A stretch of 7,037 nt of DNA from Sulfurovum sp. (lineage in GTDB: Bacteria > Campylobacterota > Campylobacteria > Campylobacterales > Sulfurovaceae), in NCBI GenBank assembly GCA_030626265.1, contig DAOUPF010000066.1, positions 1-7,037 on the forward strand, read 5' to 3'. Below the pieces are notes generated by a model. The model made no database searches. It saw only the letters and a list, made by a program, of their open reading frames with translations, and had not been told where the DNA came from. The translations under genes and the position numbers were made by a program. Below are positions 1 through 6,353 of this stretch, piece after piece. Every line of letters begins with the position of its first letter. The first letter of the stretch is position 1.

Positions 1-2
1 AT

Positions 3-539
3 ACTATCTTAGGTGCTGTAGGAGGAGGGGTTGCTGGTGCGGTTATAGGATATAGCTTAGATCAACAGGCAAATGAAGTGGCAAGTGCATTAGGAACACA
101 TGTAGATAATGACCCTCTAGCACAGATCGATCCAAACAGAACTCTAATAGTCTCCAAAGGAGAGGGGTATGTCAAGATAATGTTCCGCGATAAGATGATG
201 TTTCCTACAGGCTCTGATCAGATGACATCTAGTGCTAGATATAAGATTGGCAAAGTAGGAACACTACTTATAAACTACCCAGAAACTGTAGTAGGAGTAG
301 CAGGATTTACGGATAATCGTGGAGGTTATGACTATAACCAAGGACTATCAAGCAGAAGAGCACAAAATGTTGCAAACTCACTGCGTACAAAAGGAATCCA
401 AAATTCTATCTCAACACAAGGTTGCTCATACAACAAACCTCTAGCATCCAATACGACAGCTTCAAATATGGCACTGAATAGACGTGTAGAGGTATATTTA
501 TATAGAGGTAGTGATGCTCGTATAAACCCATGTCGATAA
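3..539 (+). CDS. OmpA-family outer-membrane protein with glycine zipper (5' end missing)
   Basis: Likely a peptidoglycan-anchoring envelope protein of the YiaD/Pal-like OmpA_C type. The frame is already open at the left edge, so the N-terminus (signal peptide or lipobox) lies outside. A GTG at 78 is in frame but should not be taken as the start, because the upstream codons encode a typical Gly-rich hydrophobic segment (GAVGGGVAGAVIGY, about 12-53), a glycine zipper. From about 160 an OmpA-like domain follows: a 'V.I.F.D.M.F' strand, the GFTDNRG ligand loop (303-323, Asp at 312-314), 'NQGLSSRRAQNVANSL', and a closing 'NRRVEVYL' with the conserved Arg. In this family the Asp and Arg contact diaminopimelate of peptidoglycan. 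The gene ends with TAA and a hairpin, and appears independent of comM downstream. Family assignment is firm; the exact paralogue cannot be told. Confidence 0.85.
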   Translation, partial: TILGAVGGGVAGAVIGYSLDQQANEVASALGTHVDNDPLAQIDPNRTLIVSKGEGYVKIMFRDKMMFPTGSDQMTSSARYKIGKVGTLLINYPETVVGVAGFTDNRGGYDYNQGLSSRRAQNVANSLRTKGIQNSISTQGCSYNKPLASNTTASNMALNRRVEVYLYRGSDARINPCR

Positions 540-552
540 GTAATATCTAAAT

Positions 553-578
553 GATTCTTAGGTTTTTTCCTAAGAATC
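553..578 (+). terminator. Perfect 10-bp hairpin after the OmpA-like gene
   Basis: GATTCTTAGG (553-562) and CCTAAGAATC (569-578) are exact reverse complements around a TTTTTT loop, 13 bp past the stop codon. The position fits a transcription terminator. However, no U-tract follows the stem on the plus strand, so it may be a weak terminator or an mRNA-stabilising stem. Confidence 0.55.
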
Positions 579-608
579 TACAATAATTTCTTAAAAAACA
601 TGACAATA

Positions 609-644
609 TGACATATTTTTACCTTTTTATCTATTTTTATGTCA
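609..644. promoter_or_regulatory. Inverted repeat upstream of comM
   Basis: TGACATA (609-615) is the reverse complement of TATGTCA (638-644), separated by 22 T-rich bases and ending 10 bp before the comM start. No convincing Shine-Dalgarno precedes the ATG at 655. The repeat could be an operator or a stem at the 5' end of the mRNA; with 7-bp arms in AT-rich DNA, chance is possible. Confidence 0.25.
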
Positions 645-654
645 ATATATTAAT

Positions 655-1803
655 ATGAATGCAAAAATAGATAGTGGTAATCTTCCACAAGAACAGACAA
701 CCATCCAAAAAGTACCTATAAAAAAAGAGGCTATTGTCAATAGCTTAACAAGTGCTATACTAGAAGGTGTGAATGCAAAGATAATAGAAGTAGAGGCTAC
801 TTTTACCAAAGGACTCCCAGGATTTTCAGTAGTAGGCTTGGCTAGTAGTGATATACAAGAAGCAAAAGAACGTGTCAAGGCAGCACTACTTACCAATGAT
901 TTTATCTTTCCTCCACTAAAGATAACAGTCAATCTAAGCCCATCAGACCTAAAAAAAAGTGGTACTCACCTTGACTTATCAGTTGCACTACTAATAGCAC
1001 TCAACAAGATAAATATTGATGAAGATGGTCTTTTTATCTTTGGAGAGTTGGGACTAGATGGCAGAGTCAAGTCCAGCTCTATGCTTTTCCCTCTAATCCT
1101 CTCACTCAAAGAGCAAGGACTTATAAAAAGAGCTATAGTTCCCAAAGACTCTATAGAGTATCTAAGTCATATATCAGGAGTAGATTTTATAGCTGTAGAT
1201 TCCCTAAGCTCTGCTATAGAGATAGTCAAAGAGAAGAAATTTGATGCAAATATCCAGCTATTCTCATATGATGCTGACTCTTTTAATGTAGATGATAAAA
1301 CTTACTATTATGAAAAACATTATGAGAGTGATTTTGCTGATGTCAAAGGACAAGGCATAGCAAAAAGAGCATCATTGATAGCAGCAGCTGGTATGCATAA
1401 CTTTCTAATGGAGGGTAATCCAGGTTGCGGCAAAAGTATGATAGCAAAAAGAATTAAAGACATACTCCCTCCACTCTACGAAGAGGAGATGTTAGCTATC
1501 GCTAAGCATCAGTTTTTAGATGATGTAACTCCTGATTTCTCTGCCATTAGACCCATGAGAGCTCCTCATCATACTGCTACTTCTGCTTCTATATTTGGTG
1601 GTGGCTCTTCACGAGCTAGGATAGGTGAAGTTGCCTTGGCACACAACGGAATCCTATTCTTTGATGAACTTCCTCACTTTTCTAAAGCCATACTTGAAGC
1701 ACTTAGAGAACCATTACAAGACAGAAAAGTACATATAGCCCGTGTAAATGCCAAGATAGAGTATGAGGCTGATATAATGTTTGTAGCTGCACAAAATCCA
1801 TGA
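655..1803 (+). pseudogene. comM: comM/yifB (Mg-chelatase-like AAA+ ATPase), 5' portion, interrupted by an element
   Basis: ComM is a hexameric AAA+ branch-migration helicase that helps integrate incoming DNA during natural transformation. Residues about 28-190 match the N-terminal Lon-like/ChlI region ('GLPGFSVVGLASSDIQEAKERVKAAL', 'VNLSPSDLKKSGTHLDL', 'FGELGLDG'). Walker A is GNPGCGKS (254-261), 'RAPHHTAT' lies at 302-309, and Walker B is ILFFDE (333-338). The protein stops at residue 382 just after 'MFVAAQNP'. Family members are about 500 residues, and in them Asn-Pro is followed by a Cys-Pro-Cys-Gly type motif and a C-terminal domain, all missing here. Beyond 1803 the DNA no longer encodes ComM on the plus strand but the C-terminus of a recombinase on the minus strand. 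The TGA therefore looks junction-made: a Cys TGT codon would become TGA. ATG 655 is the only reasonable start and gives about 25 extra N-terminal residues. The product is probably non-functional. Confidence 0.85.
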
Positions 1804-3287
1804 GGTTCTATTGCCCAGTTACCGCTACTTACGATAGAGGGAATAAAGAAAAGACTGATAAATACTTCTTTCTTTCTAATAACTATCTTTTTAGTAAGAC
1901 TCTTAATTATTTGTATCTTATCTTCATCTAAAAAACTATCCCATTTTTCATAAAGAGTTTTCCCACTATAGTTCATTTCTGATTCATGAAGAATTTGTTG
2001 TTTTAATAAATCAATCTCAGCATTAAGTTTAGGAATAGAATTATCTAACTCATTTAGTCTTTCATCTAAAGAAGAATTACTTCTTTTAAACCCATCTATA
2101 GATAATCCATCATTCATATAGAGGTCATAGAGTTTTTTAGATTCATGAAGTACTTTGGCTTGTTCATCTTTCAAAACTTTTAATTGAACTTCTTTCTCTG
2201 AAATAACTATATTTGCTTTAGATAAATACTCTTTCATTTTCTTTGGAGAAAGCATAAATACTTTTAACTGTTCTTTGTAGATACTCTCTAAATCTTCTTT
2301 AGATATTTTAGCTCTACAAGAGGGGCAAGTATATTTACTAGGAGTAGAAGAAAGAACTCTCATGGGTACATGGTCACAGTCACAGTCACAAAAAACTAAT
2401 CCTGAAAATGGATGAACTGGTAGCCTTGTAGGTTTCTTTCTCGTACTCTGTTGGATTTTAATAATATTATTCACTTTATCAAATAACTCCTCACTTACAA
2501 TAGCAGGAACTTCTATGTATATCCATTCAGATTCATCTTTTAAATCCCAATGTTTACCATCTCCTGTAGAGTTAGTATAGTTTGATTTCTTTAAACCTTT
2601 GGCTATGGTATCCGTGAGCATTCTTCCAATGGTAGAATCAGAAAACTTAGCACCTTTTCTTGTACGATAGCCTTTTTCATTGAGTATTCTTGCCGTAGTC
2701 TTTTTTCTTTTAGTTTCTAGAAATATTTCAAAGGCTTCTTTTCTAATAGGAGCTTCTTTGGGGTCTAGTTCTAGTTTCTTATTCACATATGTGAAGCCAA
2801 AGGGGGCCGCACCCCCCAAAGTTTTGCCCATTTTAGCCCGAGTAAGCACCGAAGCCTTTACTCTTTCCGATAGTTCTTCAGATTCAAAAGTTGCCAGAGC
2901 TGAGAGTAGGGTGAAGAATAATCTACCAGCTGGAGAACTAGTATCGATAGATTCTTTAAGAGATACCAAAGAAGAATTATTCTCTTGAAATATATCTGCT
3001 ATTTGTAGAAGTTGTTTAGTATTTCTTGCTAATCGAGATAGAGAAGAAAATACTAAAGTATCTATCTCTCCTGATTTAATATCCTCTAACATTTCTATCA
3101 TAGATGGATGATTAAATACTACTTTGCCTGATACAGCTTCTACTCTATATATTTTAACTATAGTCCAATCTTTGGCTTCACAATATGCCTTTGCTCTTCT
3201 TTCGTGATGCTCTAAAGAATCTGTTTGTTCTACTTGCATAGTAGTAGAAACTCTCAACCATATACCTACTCTTTTTTTATCACTCAA
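1674..3287 (-). CDS. Large serine recombinase next to the comM junction
   Basis: Probable site-specific integrase/excisionase of the element. The N-terminal resolvase domain (about 5-150) has 'GIWLRVSTT' with the nucleophile Ser14 and Arg12, and 'SSLSRLARN' (82-89) with the conserved arginines. A recombinase DNA-binding domain follows (about 158-285). Then comes a zinc-ribbon with Cys at 300, 302, 304, 321 and 324, and a charged, coiled-coil-like stretch (about 362-432). The end typical of the family ('VFISLFFIPS', about 475-484) is followed by residues that cross the junction: from about Gly497 to the end, some 41 residues are comM read antisense, ending at a chance TGA. The start is TTG (3285-3287), preceded by AAAGGA at 6-bp spacing; the catalytic motif begins just after it. 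The catalytic residues I can check are present, so the enzyme looks intact apart from the foreign tail. Confidence 0.88.
   Translation of the reverse strand: MSDKKRVGIWLRVSTTMQVEQTDSLEHHERRAKAYCEAKDWTIVKIYRVEAVSGKVVFNHPSMIEMLEDIKSGEIDTLVFSSLSRLARNTKQLLQIADIFQENNSSLVSLKESIDTSSPAGRLFFTLLSALATFESEELSERVKASVLTRAKMGKTLGGAAPFGFTYVNKKLELDPKEAPIRKEAFEIFLETKRKKTTARILNEKGYRTRKGAKFSDSTIGRMLTDTIAKGLKKSNYTNSTGDGKHWDLKDESEWIYIEVPAIVSEELFDKVNNIIKIQQSTRKKPTRLPVHPFSGLVFCDCDCDHVPMRVLSSTPSKYTCPSCRAKISKEDLESIYKEQLKVFMLSPKKMKEYLSKANIVISEKEVQLKVLKDEQAKVLHESKKLYDLYMNDGLSIDGFKRSNSSLDERLNELDNSIPKLNAEIDLLKQQILHESEMNYSGKTLYEKWDSFLDEDKIQIIKSLTKKIVIRKKEVFISLFFIPSIVSSGNWAIEPHGFCAATNIISASYSILAFTRAICTFLSCNGSLSASSMALEK
1795..1830. 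mobile_element. Left junction of the element with comM (probable attL)
   Basis: ComM homology ends at the codons for Asn-Pro (1795-1800) plus perhaps TG of the next codon. From about 1803 the sequence belongs to the recombinase gene on the other strand. Large serine recombinases cross over within a 2-bp core and usually lie next to their att site, as here. The exact core cannot be fixed without an intact comM allele or the right end. Confidence 0.6.
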
Positions 3288-3319
3288 AACTAATCCTTTC
3301 TAGAAATATATCTATATAT

Positions 3320-3325
3320 ATTATA
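3320..3325 (-). promoter_or_regulatory. Candidate -10 box for the first recombinase
   Basis: On the minus strand this reads TATAAT, about 33 bp upstream of the TTG start, within an AT-rich TAGATATA-containing tract (3301-3330). No clear -35 is seen, which is common for Campylobacterota sigma-70 promoters. The AT-rich context makes chance matches likely. Confidence 0.35.
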
Positions 3326-3367
3326 TCTAAAAAGCAATGAATGCTAGGTTTTGTTGCTTTAAGAAAT

Positions 3368-3397
3368 AGGACTTTAGGAATTCAGGACTTTAAAAAG
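3368..3397. repeat. AGGACTT heptamer repeat, copy 1
   Basis: Three AGGACTT-like units (AGGACTT, TAGGAATTC, AGGACTT) followed by an A-rich tail. It matches the copy at 3665-3694 with only a few differences. Confidence 0.7.
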
Positions 3398-3446
3398 AAC
3401 ATATATACTAATTTGATTATTTGAAGAAGAAAGAAGGTGTGAATAA

Positions 3447-3487
3447 AACCTAGAAAGATGGCGAGCCATCTGGTCATTCTCTAGGTT
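3447..3487 (+). other. Compound hairpin, possible structured RNA
   Basis: The outer stem AACCTAGA (3447-3454) pairs exactly with TCTAGGTT (3480-3487). Inside it GATGG (3457-3461) pairs with CCATC (3466-3470) around a CGAG tetraloop. The two nested stems and the GC-rich tip stand out in AT-rich surroundings. No U-tract follows, so it is not a simple terminator. It may be part of a small RNA or a 5' leader; strand is uncertain because the pairing is symmetric. Confidence 0.5.
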
Positions 3488-3540
3488 CATAAATCCCAAT
3501 ACTAACAAAGGAGGACAAAATAAATATTCTTGCCTACCAT

Positions 3541-3611
3541 TTGTGCTCTTTCATGGTAATTATCACTTTACTCTTTCATGACAATTATCGTAGCGGTATT
3601 AGAGAGCACAA
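3541..3611. repeat. Inverted repeat enclosing a direct repeat
   Basis: TTGTGCTCT (3541-3549) and AGAGCACAA (3603-3611) are exact reverse complements. Between them CTCTTTCATG occurs twice (3546-3555 and 3571-3580), each followed after two bases by AATTATC. The layout of inverted outer arms with repeated inner units resembles a recombinase or regulator binding region, or the ends of a tiny inserted element. The function is unknown. Confidence 0.55.
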
Positions 3612-3664
3612 TGTATTATATTATCTTTTGGTAAATATATTCTTTTAATGAAAAAATATTTGAT

Positions 3665-3694
3665 AGGACTTTAGGACTTCAGGACTTAAAAAAA
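3665..3694. repeat. AGGACTT heptamer repeat, copy 2
   Basis: Units AGGACTT, TAGGACTTC, AGGACTT and an A-rich tail. It is a direct repeat of 3368-3397, so the hairpin and inverted-repeat segment between them is bracketed by the two copies. Confidence 0.7.
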
Positions 3695-3817
3695 GGTATA
3701 GGCGGAGATGTAAAAAATTAGTAGAAATTAAAATATAGTCTAGTTAGTTATGTAATGAAATAAAAAAATCACTAATTAATTGTTAAAATGATTCTTAATG
3801 TACAAGTGTCTAAACTT

Positions 3818-5338
3818 TTATGAGCGGTAGTTTGTAAAATATTCAAATAATTTATTAACTATGGTATCTATTTGTTCTTGACAAGAAAGCTTTCGAGTGT
3901 TAGTCTGATTAAGTCCACCAAGCAGAACGCTAGAAGAAAATAGAAGTAAAGAAAGAGGTTCTTTTGGTTCTATTACTAGTGTTCCATTGATTAGATAAAG
4001 GTTCGAGAAGGCTTTTTTAAGTAAAAGTCTTTTTTCTTGTTTATTTCCTAAAATATAAGCAGAATAAAGGCTTGTAGAGAGTTCGAGTAATTTTTTTAAC
4101 TCTCGCTCTATTTCTTTAAAATTCAATAATTTTTCTGCCTGTTTATCTTCAAGATTAGCAATCTCCATATGTATATTTTTTTTCTTGGTCAAATAATATT
4201 CTTTATCCACAGAACCATCTAATAACAAATCAGTTAATTTGTTAAGTCTACCATCAGCATTAGCGAGGTGTAATTTAATGGTGGAGTTAAATTTATTTTG
4301 ATTTTGATTTTTTTGACCCAGTTTTGCCAATGTCCTTTTTCCTATTTCTTTTATAAAATAATCATCTAGTTTAAATTTATTAAAATCTTTCTTGAGAAAA
4401 GATGTAATCCTATCTTCTCTGATAGTTGTTTCCAAGCAATCTCTATTATGGCAACGATAGTAAACTCTTCCTTTTTGCTTTTCTGCTATTAAATTTTTAC
4501 CACAGTCGCAGGTAATTAATTGTCGATAGAGATAATCATGCTTACCCTGTGAAAGAGTTTTTTTACTACTTAAAATATTTTGTGTCTTATGAAATAGTTT
4601 AGTAGAAATAAGTTTTTCATGCTTTCCTATGAATGTTTTGTTTTTAACTTCCATAACTCCCACATAGAAAGGATTATGTAATATTCTTGATACGGTACTC
4701 TTACCGTAAGCTCTGCCTGTAGAAGTAGTTAATCCATTTTTTGCAAGATAGGCACTCACTTTATTAAAAGTATATCTTTCTTCTGCACACAGCCGAAAAG
4801 CTTCTTTAATAATTGGTGCTTTAGTAGGGTCAATTTCCTTTAATTTCCCTCCACCCATATCTAGGTATCCAATAGGTGCTTTAAAGGGATATAACCCCTG
4901 TTTGAGCCTCCCATAGAGACCTTTCTTTACTTCTTCTGTTAAGTTATCAATATAATGTTTTGACATAGCCATATTAATATCAGCTACAAATCTTCCACTT
5001 CTTGTGGTCATATCAATGCCATCAGCAGAAAAGTATAATTTAATATCTGAAAAATCTCTCAAATCAATTAACCTACTCCAATCAGAGTGATTACGAGTAG
5101 ACCTATCTATTTTATGAAAAATTACCCCTTGAGCTTTCTTTCTTGAAAGTTCTTGTAACATTTGATTAAATTTAACTCTACCCACCTTAGCCGCTGTTTG
5201 CTTCTCTTCAAATCACTTAATAATAGTTAAATTATTACTTTTGGCAAACTGTTCTATAGAATCCTGTTGAGCTTCTAAAGAAACGCCATCCCCTTGTTTA
5301 GTCGTTGACACTCGTACATAGCCATAAACATTTTCCAT
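3818..5338 (-). pseudogene. Second large serine recombinase, interrupted by an in-frame TGA
   Basis: Read from ATG at 5338, the frame gives 'YGYVRVSTTKQG' (nucleophile Ser11), then a TGA at codon 42 (5213-5215). It continues as 'FEEKQTAAKVGR', exactly where homologues have Trp ('..KWFEE..TAA..GR'), so a TGG-to-TGA change is likely. After it come 'KIDRSTRN' (catalytic arginines about 79 and 82), the recombinase domain, a zinc-ribbon with Cys 277, 279, 296 and 301, and a Lys/Glu-rich helical region. The family-like length would be 506 residues. A GTG at 5185 could start a 455-residue protein, but this would lack the catalytic Ser. It is clearly different in sequence from the recombinase at 1674-3287. 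No Shine-Dalgarno is visible before 5338. Activity would need readthrough, a suppressor tRNA or a sequencing error. Confidence 0.82.
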
Positions 5339-5369
5339 ATATTTTTTGGTTATTTATTTATAATGTACG

Positions 5370-5390
5370 ATGTAGATTGTACTTCTACAT
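5370..5390 (-). promoter_or_regulatory. Inverted repeat upstream of the second recombinase
   Basis: ATGTAGA (5370-5376) and TCTACAT (5384-5390) are exact reverse complements with a 7-bp spacer, about 32 bp upstream of the ATG at 5338. The site sits where a promoter operator would be expected. It may bind the XRE regulator or the recombinase; its sequence differs from the AACGATAT boxes at 6133-6285. Confidence 0.35.
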
Positions 5391-5425
5391 AAATACATTT
5401 TACTATTAATAAAACTATCTGTAAA

Positions 5426-5581
5426 CTACCTATCTTGTAACTTACGAAGAAAGATAGATGTGATTACTTCTAATAATTCTTCTAACTGTTCTTTAGCTAA
5501 TATCTTATCTTCTTCTGATATGTTTGGTATTTTACTCTTCACAAAATCATCCATGTTTTTGTTTTTTTGTTTGCTTGGCAT
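5426..5581 (-). CDS. Small hypothetical protein (51 aa) upstream of the second recombinase
   Basis: ATG at 5579-5581, TAG at 5426-5428. The product begins MPSKQKNKNMDDFVKSKIPN, then 'ISEEDKILAKEQLEELLEVIT' and 'FLRKLQDR': a short basic N-terminus and a predicted Leu/Glu-rich amphipathic helix, with no membrane segment. It lies 53 bp after the XRE gene and 87 bp before the second recombinase, all on one strand, so they could share a transcript. It could be an accessory protein such as a recombination directionality factor, but nothing in the sequence proves that. No strong Shine-Dalgarno is seen. An internal ATG (codon 10) is an alternative start. Confidence 0.5.
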   Translation of the reverse strand: MPSKQKNKNMDDFVKSKIPNISEEDKILAKEQLEELLEVITSIFLRKLQDR

Positions 5582-5634
5582 AGAAGTATGATTTTAAGAT
5601 TTAATAGGGAAATAGAGTAGGGGGTAAATATTTC

Positions 5635-6120
5635 TTATTCGTCTATTTTCGGATAATAACTAGGGCTTCGTTCTAAATAAAATTCAAAATCTGGCTCAAA
5701 AAAATTATGTATATCTACCTCCAAAACTTTTGCTATTTTAGCTATGTGTTTTATATTAAAATGATGATTAGGTTTTCGTAATTCTGCACGACCAAGATAT
5801 GCACCACCTTTAAGCCCTATCTCTAAAGATAGTTCTATCTGTGTAAAACCTCTAAGCTTACGGTATTTTTTAACATTATATGAAACGATATCTAACATCT
5901 CTTCACTATGACTTTCTAACTCAGATATTTCAAATTTATTTTTAAAATACTCTTTAGGTTTTGATAATTTCGTATGGATAGAAAATGATTCTGTTGTAGG
6001 CTCATTGTTAGTGTTTAAATGTTCGTAGGAGTAAGTATTTATGTATCCTGAGAGGTATGGTTCTGTTATAGAATGATTGGTAGCTGAATCTACAAGCTCT
6101 TCTTTGTTTTTTTTATCCAT
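5635..6120 (-). CDS. XRE-family helix-turn-helix regulator
   Basis: Likely the DNA-binding repressor controlling the element. Residues about 82-141 form a Cro/CI-type HTH: 'NVKKYRKLRGFTQIELSLEIGLKGGAYLGRAELRKPN', then 'IKHIAKIAKVLEVDIHNFF', the usual fourth and fifth helices. The first 80 residues are polar and low in hydrophobics with no recognised domain, which is longer than the N-terminus of most small XRE repressors. A short aromatic/acidic tail (142-161) follows. Start ATG at 6118-6120 is supported by AAAGGAGG eight or so bases upstream on the minus strand, one of the strongest ribosome sites in the window. It diverges from the membrane-protein gene, and the region between holds repeats fit to be its operators. 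The HTH assignment is firm; what it senses is unknown. Confidence 0.82.
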   Translation of the reverse strand: MDKKNKEELVDSATNHSITEPYLSGYINTYSYEHLNTNNEPTTESFSIHTKLSKPKEYFKNKFEISELESHSEEMLDIVSYNVKKYRKLRGFTQIELSLEIGLKGGAYLGRAELRKPNHHFNIKHIAKIAKVLEVDIHNFFEPDFEFYLERSPSYYPKIDE

Positions 6121-6150
6121 GAATCCTCCTTTAACGATATATGTATATAA

Positions 6151-6181
6151 ATAATATTCTAGTGTATTGCAAGAATATTAT
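6151..6181. repeat. 10-bp inverted repeat in the divergent region
   Basis: ATAATATTCT (6151-6160) and AGAATATTAT (6172-6181) are exact reverse complements with an 11-bp spacer holding most of a TAGTGTATT box. It is a candidate dimeric regulator site near the XRE promoter; as RNA it could also fold. Confidence 0.5.
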
Positions 6182-6278
6182 CAACGATATATAAAGGATA
6201 CTATAATAGTGTATTAGATAGTAAATAATATGTATATATCTCATTAAAGTATAATAATTATTCTGCTAAACTTTTCTA

Positions 6279-6294
6279 ACGATATTTATATCGT
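6279..6294. promoter_or_regulatory. Palindromic operator candidate
   Basis: ACGATAT and ATATCGT are exact inverted 7-mers around TT. The left arm is also the third AACGATAT box. It lies just downstream of the TATAAT at 6250-6255, where a bound repressor would block the cargo promoter. Confidence 0.5.
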
Positions 6295-6320
6295 AATTAT
6301 TTTATTAGGGAGGAAAAGTG

Positions 6321-6353
6321 ATGATGAACTTAAAGGAGAATAAACATGGATAA
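6321..6353 (+). CDS. Tiny leader ORF (10 aa) overlapping the membrane-protein start
   Basis: ATG ATG AAC... encodes MMNLKENKHG and ends at TAA 6351-6353; a GTG at 6318 is in the same frame. It has its own GGGAGGA (6308-6314), suitably spaced, and runs over the ATG of the next gene in another frame. The arrangement suggests translational coupling or a leader peptide; with so few codons, chance cannot be excluded. Confidence 0.3.
   Translation: MMNLKENKHG

Larger units (their letters stand above)
3288..3817. other. 530-bp intergenic region between the two recombinases
   Basis: I find no convincing gene here. The stretch contains the first recombinase's promoter region, two copies of an AGGACTT-rich repeat about 297 bp apart, a compound hairpin (3447-3487), an orphan Shine-Dalgarno-like AAAGGAGG (3507-3514), and a 9-bp inverted repeat enclosing a duplicated 10-mer. 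A 31-codon frame (3553-3648, MVIITLLF...) lies inside, but it lacks a nearby ribosome binding site. Such repeat density fits a regulatory RNA, a recombination site or the scar of an earlier rearrangement. Confidence 0.6.
6131..6300. promoter_or_regulatory. Divergent promoter/operator region with AACGATAT boxes
   Basis: AACGATAT occurs three times (6133-6140, 6183-6190, 6278-6285), the first two as AACGATATAT exactly 50 bp apart. TAGTGTATT occurs twice (6160-6168 and 6207-6215), 47 bp apart. Plus-strand -10-like TATAAT boxes lie at 6202-6207 and 6250-6255. The arrangement between a divergently transcribed XRE gene and a cargo operon suggests autoregulation plus control of the cargo. Confidence 0.55.

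Noticed and set aside
78..80. GTG as the start of the OmpA-like gene.
   Set aside because: The frame is open upstream to the window edge and encodes a typical glycine-zipper segment, so the gene begins before the window.
642..932. Open frame on the minus strand within comM.
   Set aside because: It lies wholly opposite the clear comM coding sequence and has no family features or ribosome site.
2680..2988. Open frame on the plus strand within the first recombinase.
   Set aside because: It is the antisense of a well-supported recombinase domain and resembles no known protein.
3776..3817. Possible terminator after the second recombinase, with a T-rich run on the minus strand.
   Set aside because: There is a T-tract but no convincing stem before it; the AATTAATT palindrome is too weak.
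3288..3817. CRISPR array or tRNA in the repeat-rich intergenic region.
   Set aside because: Repeats are only two copies without regular spacers, and no cloverleaf-type pairing or tRNA arms were found.
1801..5215. Alternative genetic code with TGA read as Trp, which would repair the second recombinase and extend comM.
   Set aside because: Trp is encoded by TGG in the intact genes. TGA serves as a stop in a classical ATGA overlap at 6669-6672. Reading through the comM TGA gives a sequence unlike ComM.
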